64,000 nt of DNA from Saccharum officinarum. Lineage: Eukaryota > Streptophyta > Magnoliopsida > Poales > Poaceae. Numbering within the stretch: position 1 is the stretch's first letter; each line of letters starts with the position of its first letter. The stretch lies in the NCBI GenBank assembly GCA_020631735.1, contig CM036159.1:21367511-21431510 (forward strand), written 5' to 3'. Made by a program: the position numbers and the translations under genes. Shown piece by piece: positions 1 through 11,135 of this stretch. The notes beneath the pieces are model-generated. The model made no database searches. It was not told where the DNA came from and was given only the letters and a program-made list of their open reading frames with translations.

Positions 1-1141
1 TCCACCGAGGCCATTGCTGTCATGCACATGCCTAACCATTTCCGCGACCTCGGGAGCCATGAGGATGGGGATGCTCTTGATGGGTTGTTCAGTTATCCAA
101 AGAGGATTCTAGTCCTTGATGGGATTCAGGTGAGGACATGCAGTGCTCACCAAGGCCACCATTGTGCAGAGAGATGATTGCTGTCATTTTTTACGCAGTA
201 GAATGCAAAGCATAATTCAATCCATGCATGCTGTTTTTGTTTGAAGCAAATGTAGTTATGCACATATATCCGTTCAGTGGGTCTCATGCTAAGTTGCTAA
301 CCATGGTGCCCCTACCTTGCAGGATCCTGGTAACCTCGGAACACTGATAAGATCAGCTTGTGCTTTCAAATGGGTATGCCATATTCTTTCCTTAAGGTCA
401 CTTATCGAAGTTTGTCAGACTGTACTACTGCTGCATTGCATAGTGTTATATAATCTATTGCCACTTTACCAGAGTTTGAGGAATGCCACTAAATTTCATT
501 ATCCTCCAGTGCTCCTTTGCTAAAAAGAAATTGATTCTGCTCCTACGTAAGATAGGATGGAATGTCATTATCTGATTCCACTGTACACACTAATTTTTTA
601 TGGGGTACACAATACATGATTTATATGTATTAGCTATCTCCGGTTGATAAAATCAAACACTCTCTAGTATTTGCCGTTCCAACTCTGCACTTCTAACAAC
701 CTCTAAACCAAATGCCATCAGGATGGAGTATTCCTTCTTCCGGCTTGTTGTGATCCATTCAATGAAAAGGCTATTCGTGCAGCCCGTGGAGCCTCTTTGC
801 AGCTTCCTATTGTCTCTGGTACCTGGCATGACCTGCATTCATTGATGACAAAGTATGGTATGAAAATGATGGCAGGCCATCCAGAAAGTAGCAGTGATGC
901 ATCCAAAGAAATCTACTCGCTGTCCAAAGAACTAGCTGATTCACTGTTGAATGAGTCTCTGTGCTTAGTGTTAGGAGGTGAGGGCAATGGCCTCTCTGCA
1001 GAGACCCTCCAGGCATGTGAGCTTGTAAACATTCCAATGGAAGGTACTTTTGAATCTCTGAATGTTTCAGTTGCAGGTGGTATATTTTTGTTCATGTTAC
1101 AACCCAAAGGTCAAATAGACAGAAGAACTTCAACCCCTTAA
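1..1141 (+). CDS. SpoU/TrmH-family RNA 2'-O-methyltransferase, C-terminal part (gene enters from the left edge)
   Basis: Three exons are visible: 1-129 (frame 1, ending at CAG|gtgagg), 323-373 and 722-1141 (stop TAA at 1139). They join in phase and give about 200 residues. The product carries the SPOUT-knot motifs of SpoU methyltransferases: motif 1 DPGNLGTLIRSACAF in exon 2, motif 2 LVLGGEGNGL and motif 3 IPMEGTFESLNVSVAGG in exon 3. These form the trefoil-knot AdoMet site and dimer interface that transfer a methyl group to a ribose 2'-OH in tRNA or rRNA. The substrate cannot be told from this end. The N-terminal substrate-binding domain, any organelle transit peptide and the start codon lie outside the window. 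The tail after the knot is short, as expected for a family C terminus. Confidence 0.88.
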
Positions 1142-2330
1142 CTTTGCGTCTGTTTCTCTTGCTGTTATCTTGTTAACTTTTCGTTGTTTTCATTTCTCTG
1201 GTTGTTAGTTTTTATCTTCACCGTTGATGCTGATTCAAAGTAAAGGAATATTTTGTTTAATCTGGTTTACTTTTTGAGGGATGAGAAACATAACGTACAG
1301 AAAAATGAATCTGCTGACCTGTTACTCATGGAACTTCTTACTATGATGGCATCATGTAGTTTCACTGGCTCTTTAATAAATGAAGAATTCTGGGAGGCTT
1401 GATCAATTATTAACACTCTGATGAGACCGTTTGACACTGCATAGAATGCAGAAATGGTTAGAGGCTTAGAGCTATTTCTGTTTAGATAAAAGGAAAATCA
1501 ATTCCAGCCTCTGCACACCATGGTGCACACAAGCTAGCACACAAGCTAGTACCTGGAATGTTTGGAATGAACTATTTTTCTTCGGTTTATGGACAGCCAA
1601 AACATTCCAGGGTAATCTTGTAATTATGTCATATATCTCCATAGAAGTTAGGGGACACCGTGATGGCATATTAATACAGACACCATGATAACTCAACAGT
1701 AAATCTTCACAGTTTTGATCCTGTGTTTGATCCTTGGATAACGCGGTTAGCGCTGTAGTTAAGGTTGCAATCCTTTTAACAATAATGACCAGTGTTATCA
1801 AGTCGTCTAGTCAATCCTGCTCAACATGGGACCAGCAAGGCGATTAGTCGCAATTAGTCGTCGACCAGGGAAACTCGGTCCTGGTAGGTCCTATTCGTCC
1901 CCTAGTCGTCCTATATATATCAGGACTAATATACCAAATATATACTAATATACTCTGTGTTCTAGTTCTAGAGTACAAATCAAGCATGAAGATAACTCTA
2001 GGGTGGTGACTACATGTAGTAGGGTTACAAATTGGGCTGAATGAGCCCAAGTGGCCTGAGCCATCCCAGATGCAGCCCATGTCTTTAGCTGCCCAGTTCC
2101 ATTCTGTTTCTGGTCGTCCGACTAATCATGATTAGTCGACAACTAATGAGATGTCCAGAAAACTAATTGGTCTAATCGAGTTGTAGCCCCTAGTCGAGTT
2201 CAGGATACCGACTAGGATATTCTGGCTAATGCTTGCTATAAGCCTTTTGGTACTAGCAGGCCCGCCCCAAGTCCACATTTGTCCCTTCCAAGAATTATTT
2301 CTCTAAAAGAAAAGTACTTCATCAGTCATC
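1142..2330. other. Downstream flank of the methyltransferase gene, no gene seen
   Basis: This is AT-rich sequence with no sustained reading frame. The proximal few hundred bases are presumably 3' UTR, but no single poly(A) signal stands out. The right half holds a TAGTCG-rich repeat described separately. Confidence 0.6.
1795..2240. repeat. TAGTCG-rich repeat, possible non-autonomous DNA transposon
   Basis: The hexamer TAGTCG or its complement recurs many times (for example ggcgattagtcgcaattagt near 1840 and gactaatcatgattagtcga near 2119, a near-perfect palindrome). The block is flanked by unrelated sequence. Clear terminal inverted repeats and a target duplication were not identified, so the class is unknown. 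Confidence 0.35.
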
Positions 2331-3590
2331 AGTTTTTTTTTCTCGAACACGCAGGAGAGCTGCGTATCATTATATTAATAGAAGGAAATAAATAGTCTTA
2401 CAGGGACAAAGAACCCCAAACACACACACGCCCCCCCTTGAGCAAAGAAGCTAAATCACCGGGTAAGAATTACAAGGACGACCAAGAGAAACCCCCCACT
2501 GCAGAGTCCTAAGTTGCAGTTTGGGCAGAGATTAGGGAAATCCCCTTAGCCCCTGCCGCACTCCACCAACCAGCCTCCTCCTTGGCCAGGTACAGGACTA
2601 AGTCAACATTTGGGACAGCTCCATTGAAAACACAGTCATTTCTGTGCCGCCAAATGCTCCAGGCTCCTAGGATGACCAGAGAATTGAGACCCCTTCTTAG
2701 ATCACCTTGAGCAGCACCATCAATCTTTCTCCACCAATTATCAAAATTCTGATCAGCAGGTGTTGGAGCAAGGGTTGCAGCACCAAAATGAGAAAGGAAG
2801 GAGAACCAAAATATTCTTGAAAAAACACACCCACGAGAAGGTGATGAAGATCTTCCTCAAGCTGGTCACACAGGACGCACATTTCTGGATGAGGGAGGCT
2901 CCTCTTTGCTAGCCTGTCTGCAGTCCAGCACCTGTTATGGGCCACTAACCACATAAAAAATCTGCATTTTGGGGGTGCCCAAGTTTTCCAAATTCTCTCA
3001 AAGGGTTCAAAAGAGATGGCTCCATAAAACAGGGCAGTGTAGGCGCTCTTTGCTGTGTACTGGCCTGAAGAGGAAAGCCTCCAGACATGTTTGTCAGGGA
3101 TGCTCTCATTCAGCTCCACCCTAGATAAGAGATCCCAGAGATGGAAATACTGAGATAGAGCAGCAGCACCAGCTTCTCCCTGCAAGTCCTCTATCCACCT
3201 ATTATCAGGAAGGGCCTCACTAACAGTGCGTTTACTCACTCGCCTTTTAGGAACCAGAGCAAAAACAAGAGGAGCAATCTCCTGGACTCCTTGACCGTCT
3301 AGCCATTTGTCCTTCCAGAACAGGGTGTTAGCTCCACTTCCCACTTCTGTACGAACTGCGACCGAGATCAGCCCAGCGACCTCCTTACTGACCTGGACTG
3401 GCAGATTTGCCCAAGGTTTGTTTGGTACACTCCGCTGCAGCCAAGGCCATCTTGCTTTCAAGGCAATCCCCAATGCTTTGAGATCAGTTATTCCCAGCCC
3501 GCCTAATTCCCGAGGTCGACAAACCTTGGGCCAGGCAATAAGACAGTGCCCCCCGTTTGCTTCTTTTCTTCCCTTCCATAGGAGTTGAAT
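2331..3590 (-). mobile_element. 5'-truncated LINE (L1-type) fragment, C-terminal ORF2 region
   Basis: On the minus strand a frame from about 3590 down to 2780 encodes the end of a plant LINE ORF2: the post-RT motif CRPRELGGLGITDLK, then a zf-RVT zinc-binding domain (WKTWAPPKCRFFMWLVAHNR, followed by WTADRLAKR and CVLCDQLEEDLHHLL). The reverse transcriptase core is missing because of 5' truncation. The 3' end lies at a T-run near 2333-2342 (A-tail on the minus strand), followed by the end motif tctcgaacacgcaggagagc. The same 3' end recurs at 55.87 and 63.40 kb. The frame is lost near 2790, so it is a dead copy. I did not find a target duplication. Confidence 0.8.
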
Positions 3591-4662
3591 AAACTAAACT
3601 GTTCTTGGATGCTTGCAATTTCAGAATAAACTCATATTAAGCTAGACCTTCTTCTACTATATATACAATTATTATTATGCCTTTGTTTATATTTCAATTG
3701 GCGAAACAAGACCACTTGAAAGATATTCTACTGAAATTGTAGAATACCTTTTTTCAGTATTCGTCTGATTGCTTCAGTGCTTGCTGTTTATACACAATAA
3801 GTTGATTCCTCTTATAACAGATTTGTTTATGGTGGTGGTAAACTGCTCGTCTTACACTTCTTTCATTTTTGAAGAAGTGTTATTGGCTCGTCATAATATT
3901 GATAATTAAAGTTTTTAAATGCCTTCGTTGTCTCGGGAACTATTTGAATGGCAATGAGAACTGTTAGTGCATTGCTTGTCTTGTCTGCTGCAACTGGAAA
4001 CAAACACACTTCCTCTTACTTGTGTAGAGGACATGCCCTATGTTTGGTATGCTGAGCTACCAACCACTAGGCTGTCTAGGTACAAGTAATCAAATGCATA
4101 TTTTTACATAACATGTACTGTACCGAAAGATTATAGAGTCAGCCACTGAGCTACATGACAGCATCCCCATGACTTTGCCTCCAAACTACTAATGGGATCT
4201 GTGCTGACACCTGAAAAGGGCATCTTAATGTAAGCAAAGATAAAGCAAAGTTTGATCCATGCGCTGGCTGGCACTGCAGAACATCAAAATGTTGGATAAA
4301 GCAACAAAACACTACTTGTGGTTGTTATTTTAACAAACCATTCTGGGAACATGGCTCTCTACTGCTTTACTGCTGTGTCAGTTTGCTTTTTGTCTATTTA
4401 GTATTAAACGGATTGTTCAGGTTCTGTCTTAGGTGATTCAAGCACTAGTTAGTAACATCCTCTACAAGTTAGCCATTAGGACACTTTCATTGCAAACCTT
4501 CCACTGTTCCCCTTTCTTTCATAATAATGGATTCAAATGGTTTAGGCATTTAGCTTATATATTCGAATACTGTTTCTGACTTACATAATCTAAAAGAATG
4601 ACTGGAACTTTGAAGATTTGCTTATCCTAAACAAGACTATTTACCTAAGGAGCCATTTATAC
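3591..4662. other. Gene-free AT-rich stretch
   Basis: Only short frames broken by stops are present, with no recognisable domain, clear repeat or RNA gene. Confidence 0.5.
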
Positions 4663-4710
4663 TACTCCCTCTGTCCCAAAACAACCTATAATTTGGAATG
4701 AAGGGAGTAT
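4663..4710. repeat. Stowaway-type MITE remnant (about 48 bp)
   Basis: The segment begins ctactccctctgtcccaaaa and ends ggaatgaagggagta, the paired terminal sequences of grass Stowaway (Tc1/mariner) MITEs. The two ends are almost back to back, so the internal part is deleted. Confidence 0.6.
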
Positions 4711-4772
4711 TTCCAGCTTTATTGATGAAATATGAGAAAAGAGAGACAAGGAAAGGTGGTAAGAGTTTCAAC

Positions 4773-4996
4773 ATGTTTGGTTTGTGGCACGAGGTCATCC
4801 GGAATGATCCGATCCTAGAACCGAAGCTGACAATGCAGCGTGGAACTGCACCATCTGTCATCAAGTGCTTCCAAGGAGAGTTAATCGTAAGCGGACTTGA
4901 AGTACAAAGCCACTCTGTAAAAAGTGCCGGACCAACCCATTCTATGTCGGCAGGTTCAGCTGATGCCAGATGAGTTCTTCCGCTAAACCAAACACG
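4773..4996. repeat. Short inverted-repeat element, MITE-like
   Basis: The left end reads atgtttggttt and the right end aaaccaaacacg, an inverted pair about 220 bp apart. The internal sequence has no coding features. The superfamily was not determined and no target duplication is claimed. Confidence 0.4.
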
Positions 4997-5397
4997 CTGA
5001 AAAGTATTTCTTGTTATTCCTGATCTTTAAGTTTTTTTTTCAATTAAATTTAAGAGAGAAAGAAAAAAGTTTATAGTTGCTTCAACTATTTAGTCATTGT
5101 GGGCTGAATTCTATAGGATGGTGTAGCCTTTCAAAACTTGACTTCTTGAAAGAAATTATGTGGTGGTTGTAGTTGCATCTGTAATAGTTATTAATTCTAT
5201 ACAAGGTGGTAAGACAACATTTGTCAACTTCCATTTCTCCTAATCTTTCATTAGTGATTCTGATGTCATTGTGCATAAATCCCTTGTTATTTTCCTGCGA
5301 TGGTACCAGCCCTTACTATGCTTGTTTGGTGATTAGTTGCCATCTGAAACATCAGCTACTTGTTTCAGAACTAAACTTGTACAGTTCCCTGCCTCTT

Positions 5398-5659
5398 GCT
5401 CCCTTCATTCCAAATTATAAGGCATTCCAAGAATCTTGGAGAGTCAAAGCATTTTAAGTTTGACCAAAATTATAGAGAAAATTATAAAAATTTATAACAT
5501 CAAATAGGTATACTATGAAAATATAATTAATTAAGAATCTAATGATACTTAATTGGTGTTATAAATATTATTATCTTATCATATAAATTTGGTCAAACTT
5601 TAGATCCTTTGACTCTCCAAGATTCTTGGAATGCCTTATAATTTGGGATGGAGGGAGTA
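5398..5659. repeat. Stowaway (Tc1/mariner) MITE, about 260 bp
   Basis: Long inverted termini: the left arm contains ccaaattataaggcattcc, aagaatcttggagagtcaaa and gtttgaccaaa; the right arm has the complements tttggtcaaac, tttgactctccaagattctt and ggaatgccttataatttggg, and ends ggagggagta. The whole unit could fold into a hairpin and is AT-rich inside. The start of the left end is slightly degenerate, so the TA duplication is unclear. Confidence 0.85.
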
Positions 5660-8344
5660 CTCAAGTAATGTAGTTTTCCGCGAAACACTCAACTTGGATC
5701 TCACATGTTCACAAGTACAAACAGAGTGCAGTGATGGACCAATCATATTCAGGTACGAACATAAAATATCTACTGGGCTTTGGCATGTCCTCACAGTACA
5801 GTTCATTACTATTAAAAAAAGTGGGGGACCTAGATGCTTCAGATCGTGCTGCTTCATTATTCATGTCTTTATATATAGTCCTTTATTTATGAAAGAAGTT
5901 TTCATGTGTATAGCACTCGTCATCTTAACCAACATTATCATCCTGTCTATGCCAATATAGGCAAGTTGTTGTCTCCAGTGGCCAGCGTGCCACGGTGCAT
6001 GTTTTCTCGTGAAACTGTGGTATCTTTGCCTTGTCAATGACAATGCCCATGGACTCATATAATTGCCTTTCTGACTCTGAATCACGCAGGGTTGGTGTTC
6101 CTGCAACGCATGCCATTTGGCAGCTTGCTTTCAATCCTTTTGGTGTTTTGCAGTGTGCTGGAAAGGGACGGCTTGGGTTTGGTGGTGTTGATAGATCTGT
6201 GATCGTCTAAAATAGCATTGGGAGGCCACTGATTGGTTCATCACTTAGCTGAATTAAGCACTGCCAGGTTGGTGAATGGTACTCTCTCGGCTTCTCTTTG
6301 GGAAGTACTCCAGCAAAAGAAAGCTGAGTTGTTGCGGCCTGTGTCGCAGCTTCATACGTGCAATGCATATAATGAGTTGTATGCTGGTGGCTTTTTCTTG
6401 GTTCAGAGAATTTGAGGGAATATTTCGCTTTATTTGTTGGGAAGGGATTTCAGACTTCAGAGAGTTGCCCATGTGGATGTCAGGCTTTATCATTTGCAGA
6501 AGCTCCTGGAATCCACTAGCTTTTTGCAGACTCTGATTATTCGACAAGAAATTATGTTTGATAGGAAGGAAGTTGTTCGAATTATGGAAGCAGGAATCTG
6601 GAAAAATCGTGCGTCACTAGAAAACTGGCGCGGCCTTGCTGCGCCCCGATCTCAATAGGCCAGGCCCATCATTGCAGAACTTCATATAAATACTTGTAGA
6701 GATTGCTAGAGTTGTTGTTTATTGATAGCAACAAAACAAAGAACTGTGCTGCTTAGCTTACATAGACTATTTGAAATCATACATGGATAGATAAATGCAT
6801 ATATAACAAAAGAGATGCAAGATAATGCATTGTGCTATACACCAAACAACTATTGCCATCTGGAGATTACTCTTTTTCTCCTACTGTTATGTATCTGATT
6901 TTGACATTGCAGCTACTGCTATGTATCCCATTGACAACCCATCTTGAAAATTCATTTCTTGTTCTGCTCTGATTCAATGTGGTTTCTGGAGTACCAGCAT
7001 GGTGATGTGATTAGCATGTGGCAGTGCTTGAGGGCAGCACTCGATGCAGCTGCAGATTGACTGGAGCAATCTCCACCCATATTGATTGTATCCATCATCA
7101 TTCACCATTAAAATTGACTGGAGCCACCTCCACCTAGACTGATTGGAATCCATCTCCTGAAAACGTGTACTGAAAACTTCAGCACAACGCATGACGCATC
7201 ATCGAGGAGGCAACTCTATGCATGAGAAACAGGGAAAATACAAAGAGGATGAGCACAGGCACAGCCTTAACGGATTGAAGATGGAAACGCAAAGAGGGTT
7301 GTTGCGAATGGGATCTCCTCGTCACATTTGACTGAGGCTCGCCCTGTGCCATTGCCACAGCAGCCCCCGCGTGCTGGTCCTCATTATCTTTGATTGAAGC
7401 TCGCCCTGCGCCATTGCCACCAGCGTGGTACTGGTCGTCAACGCGTCGGCGGGGTCGCGGGAGACCGGATGGAGCCGTGCGTTTCTGCGTTTCTCTATTA
7501 GGGTGCCGGTGCGGCTTATCACTATTAGCGAGTCAGTCGTGGACGCGGCCAGGTTGAGTGATGAGGGAGGTTCAGCGCGACGCGGGCCAAGGAGAATGCA
7601 CGCGGCACCGCTGCCGTGCCCTGCGCCACAGCCCGTCCATGGCCCCGCTACCCCGCGCCGCCACCCAGCACGCTCGCGCGGCGCGCCGGCGGCCCCGGCA
7701 CATGCCCCGAGAAGGTAGCTCACTTGCAGTGCTGACGCCTCCTTTTTTCACGTTGGGCCGATGCTGGCGCTCGCGGCGGCGATAGTACACGAGCAGTCGA
7801 CAGGAGCGCAGGAGAATCTAGATTCTAAAAACGCTGGTTCGTCAGCTTGCGTTTCAACCATCCGATCACGATCTGGCACTCGAGAAAAGGAGGTGACATG
7901 GCAAAACGAGGTGCCAGAGATCATGGTGCAAAATTCGTCTATTAAGAGATTCCAAATTAAAGCGAGGCTCTAGTGGAAAGGAAACTCATGTCGGTGGCTG
8001 AATCCATTGAAATTGAAACCAATGGAGCCCCACCATGTCTGTTTTGTAACACGTTGAACCGTAAGCCTGCATGTTATAATGATGGCTTATTTTTTCACCG
8101 GCGACTAATTGACTGTCATGTGCTAATGATCTGTAATAGCTACTTCTTTTGACCATAAAATAAATCGACCTAGTACCATGATTCAACAAAATAAATTTTG
8201 ACCATTGTTATTAAAAATTTTATATAGATTTACAGCACAAGATCGATATTCACTATGAAAATTTATAATTATTGTCATTTAAGATAATATATTTTGTATA
8301 GATATTGCTAGTAAAATGACTTAAAATAAACCTGCTTGGGCATG
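5660..8344. other. Intergenic DNA without a recognised gene
   Basis: Several frames of 60-130 codons occur but none shows a known domain. The stretch 6091-6210 reads as an open, protein-like segment (contains WQLAFNPFGVLQCAGKGRLG) ending in TAA; I cannot assign it and it may be an exon relic. The stretch 7330-7430 holds two copies of a unit with gctcgccctg(t/c)gccattg about 63 bp apart. Bases 7420-7800 are CpG-rich and 7990-8340 strongly AT-rich. Confidence 0.4.
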
Positions 8345-9668
8345 TATTTGTTATCGGAGGATTTAGTGAAAGAATCTCGGTCCTAAATCGTCCCCTTGGC
8401 GCTTGGGGACCTCTCTAGAACCAACCTGACGCTGGGAGCTGCGGTGTTCGGCGTGTCCGGTGGCTGGTTGACGGCGCGCGCTGTTCTATTGACCTGACGC
8501 GTGGTGTGGTTGGCGCGCGCCTATTGACCTGACGCGATGCAGGTACGTCAGGTCGTTTGCCGCTGCATCCGATTGTCACTTAGGCGCTGGCGCGTTGACC
8601 GTTGGAGATCGGTGGTTGTCGTTTGAAGCAGGGGTCACATGGCGCTCATCGGGCGACCGGACGCTTGAGGCGTGCGTCAGGTCACCTCTGACCGGCACGT
8701 CCGGTCGGCCCGCATTGAGTGGCCTGTAGTGCCCAACGGCTCTATTTCCTGGGGGCTTCTATTTAAGCTTTATGGCCGGCTTAAGTTTATTCTCTTGGCC
8801 ATTTGCATTGACATAGCAACTTTGTGAGCTTAGCCAAAGCCCTCCCACTCATCTCTATCATTGATTCATCATCTTTGTGAGATTAGGAGTGCATCCAAGT
8901 GCAATGCTTAAGTGATTGCATCTAAACGCACTTGGTGTTCGTGTTTCGCTGCGGGATTCTCTTGTTACTCTTGGTGGTTGCCGCCACCTAGACGGCTTGG
9001 TGCAGCGAGGATCGTCGAGCGGAGGTTGGTGATTGTCTCCGGCTCCTATCGTCGTGATTGTGAGGGGTTCTTGACCTTTTTCCGGCGGAGAGCTAAAAGG
9101 TACTCTAGTGGATTGCTCGTGGCTTGTGTGATCCTCATTTTTATGTTGGTTGTGTGGCACCTGATTGCGGGTTTGGCGTGTGATGCCAATTAGCGCGTGA
9201 ACCTCCAAGTAAGTGAATCGCCACAACGAGGACTAACTTGCTGGCAAACAAGTGAACCTCGGTAAAAAACTTTATGTCATCTTGTCCGAGGATTTCATTA
9301 GTTATCTTGTGATTGATTGATTGGCTCATACCCCGACACGTCGGTATAATCATCACCACCCTCTCTAGTATTTATATTTTTAGTGTTGCTTCGCTCTTTA
9401 GTGTAGTTAGTCTTGATAGCAAGCTTGTGTCGAGTTTAGTGGTTAGTGTGACTCTTTAGTTAGTCTTTGAGAGCTCACTAACTTAGTGTAGTGACATAGC
9501 CATTGTGTGGATAGAGACTATAGATACTAGAATTATGGTAGGTGGCTTGCATTTTTAGTAGGCTAGCGCAACATTCGCTTCGCCGCATATTTATCTAGCT
9601 TATTTGTTTAGTGTTGTTGTAGAAATTTTGATAGGCTATTCACCCCCTCTAGCCATTAGGACCTTTCA
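8345..9668 (+). mobile_element. 5' LTR of the Sirevirus-like Copia element, truncated at its left end
   Basis: This aligns by eye with the right-hand two thirds of the intact 3' LTR at 18019-20016. It shares aacggctctatttc, the cttctatttaag promoter box, cacctagacggcttgg, agtgaacctcggtaaaaaa and the closing ggctattcaccccctctagc...ctttca. It lacks the LTR start TGAAAGCCC. The left limit near 8345 is approximate, where AT-rich unrelated DNA gives way to the CpG-rich LTR body. No primer-binding site follows the LTR end at 9668. Confidence 0.7.
8760..8767 (+). promoter_or_regulatory. TATA-like box of the 5' LTR
   Basis: The sequence tatttaag lies in the conserved context gggggcttctatttaag. The same octamer sits at the matching place in the 3' LTR (19103-19110). 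Confidence 0.5.
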
Positions 9669-9962
9669 CAAGGGTTTCTAAGATGAGAATACGAATCTTG
9701 ATGATGTTAGAGGCATTCAACTTTCAAATGCCATAAAAATATAGATGTTGGTGAACTGAGGACTAGACAAGTGATAGATGAAGAAGATGATCAAATGCAA
9801 GTGCTCTCTAACTCAAATGTTTAAGTTGACACTAATAAAGCAAGTACAAGTGGCTCTCATGACAATGTGCAAGATCAAGTGGCCAGTACATCATCTCAAC
9901 CAAATGAGCAAGTACGTGCAAGCAACAATGTTTCAATACTCCAACCAACTAATATTGCAAGA
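9669..9962 (+). pseudogene. Copia pol linker between integrase and reverse transcriptase (fragment)
   Basis: A broken frame carries acidic, Asn/Ser/Gln-rich sequence (DDVRGIQLSNA, then a DEEDDQMQVLSNSNV-like stretch), typical of the variable segment between Copia integrase and RT. It begins directly at the LTR edge and stops at 9962, where a reverse LTR has inserted. Its continuation is at 13037. Confidence 0.6.
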
Positions 9963-11135
9963 TGAAAGGATCAAGATGCCTAAGAGGGGGGTGAATTGGG
10001 CTTCTCTAAAATTCTTTAGAAAAAATAAACCCTACTAGCCCATGTTCAACCCCTTGTGCCTAATAGTGTGTCTATGATTCTACACGCACAAAAGTTTTGC
10101 ACCCTAAGTTCTAATCCTACACTAGCATGGCAATTCTAGGAACGTAAATACAAGAATTGAAATGCTCAAAGTAAATGCTCAATGTAAAGAGTAGGAAGAG
10201 GAATGCGGCGATGTTTTTTCGAGGTATCAGAGAGTCGCCACTCCCCACTAGTCCTCGTTGGAGAACCTGCGCAAGGGTGTAGCTCCCCCTTGATCCGCGT
10301 AAAGATCAAGTGCTCTCTATGGGCTGATTCTTCGACACTCCTTCACGGCGAATCACCCACAACCGCTCATAACATGGTTTGGGTCATCCACAACCTCCAC
10401 CGGATGATCACCAAGTCTTCAATCACACCAAGCCGTCTAGGTGATGGCGATCACCAAGAGTAACAAGCACAAACTTTCACTTGACCAAGACAAGCCTAAT
10501 GAGGAAGGTGGATACACACTTGCTACTCCCTATGCACCAATGAGGTCCTTAATCTTAGATTCTCAAATCTCAATCACCCTAATAGGCTCTTGCACTCCCT
10601 TGCACTTCAAGGTATTTCTCAGCTTAACAAATAAGCAAGAGAGAATTGAATTGGATGAGTAGGATGAGTATATATACACCTCCTCACAAAATTCAACCGT
10701 TACACACCGATCTAGCAAATTTTGATACCACTGGACGCACAGGTGCGAGGCACCGGATGCGCAGGTGTACAGAAACTTACCGCTTTGAGAAACTAGCCGT
10801 TACAGCCTCACCGGACGCTGACCTGCGTCCGGTCAGCACCCACCGGACGCGTTCAGTCAGGAAAAGCCCTATCTGGATGCACTCTGGACCGCACCGGATG
10901 CTACCTGCCCTGCGTCCGGTCGAAACACTGTGTAGCATCTGGTTAGTTAAACTCTATCACAACTGCTACAGTGTGAGTACCGAACGCACCGGTGCACGCG
11001 CTGTGCAGCATTCGGTCGATGCTCCACTCTGCTGCTGATGCTGTGAACTAACTGGACACCCCCCTGCATCTGGTGCTCCACCAACCAACATCCAGTGCAT
11101 ATAAAAGCACCTCGTTCACTTTCAATTCAAGCAAT

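Noticed and set aside
7322..7723. 133-codon minus-strand frame
   Set aside because: GC-rich composition and a small duplication explain the open frame; no recognised family.
8912..9193. LTR open frame with SCYSWWLPPPRRLGA, matched in the other LTR at 19295-19525
   Set aside because: Similarity comes from LTR homology; it lies in the LTR leader and the downstream parts differ by frameshift, so a protein is not supported.
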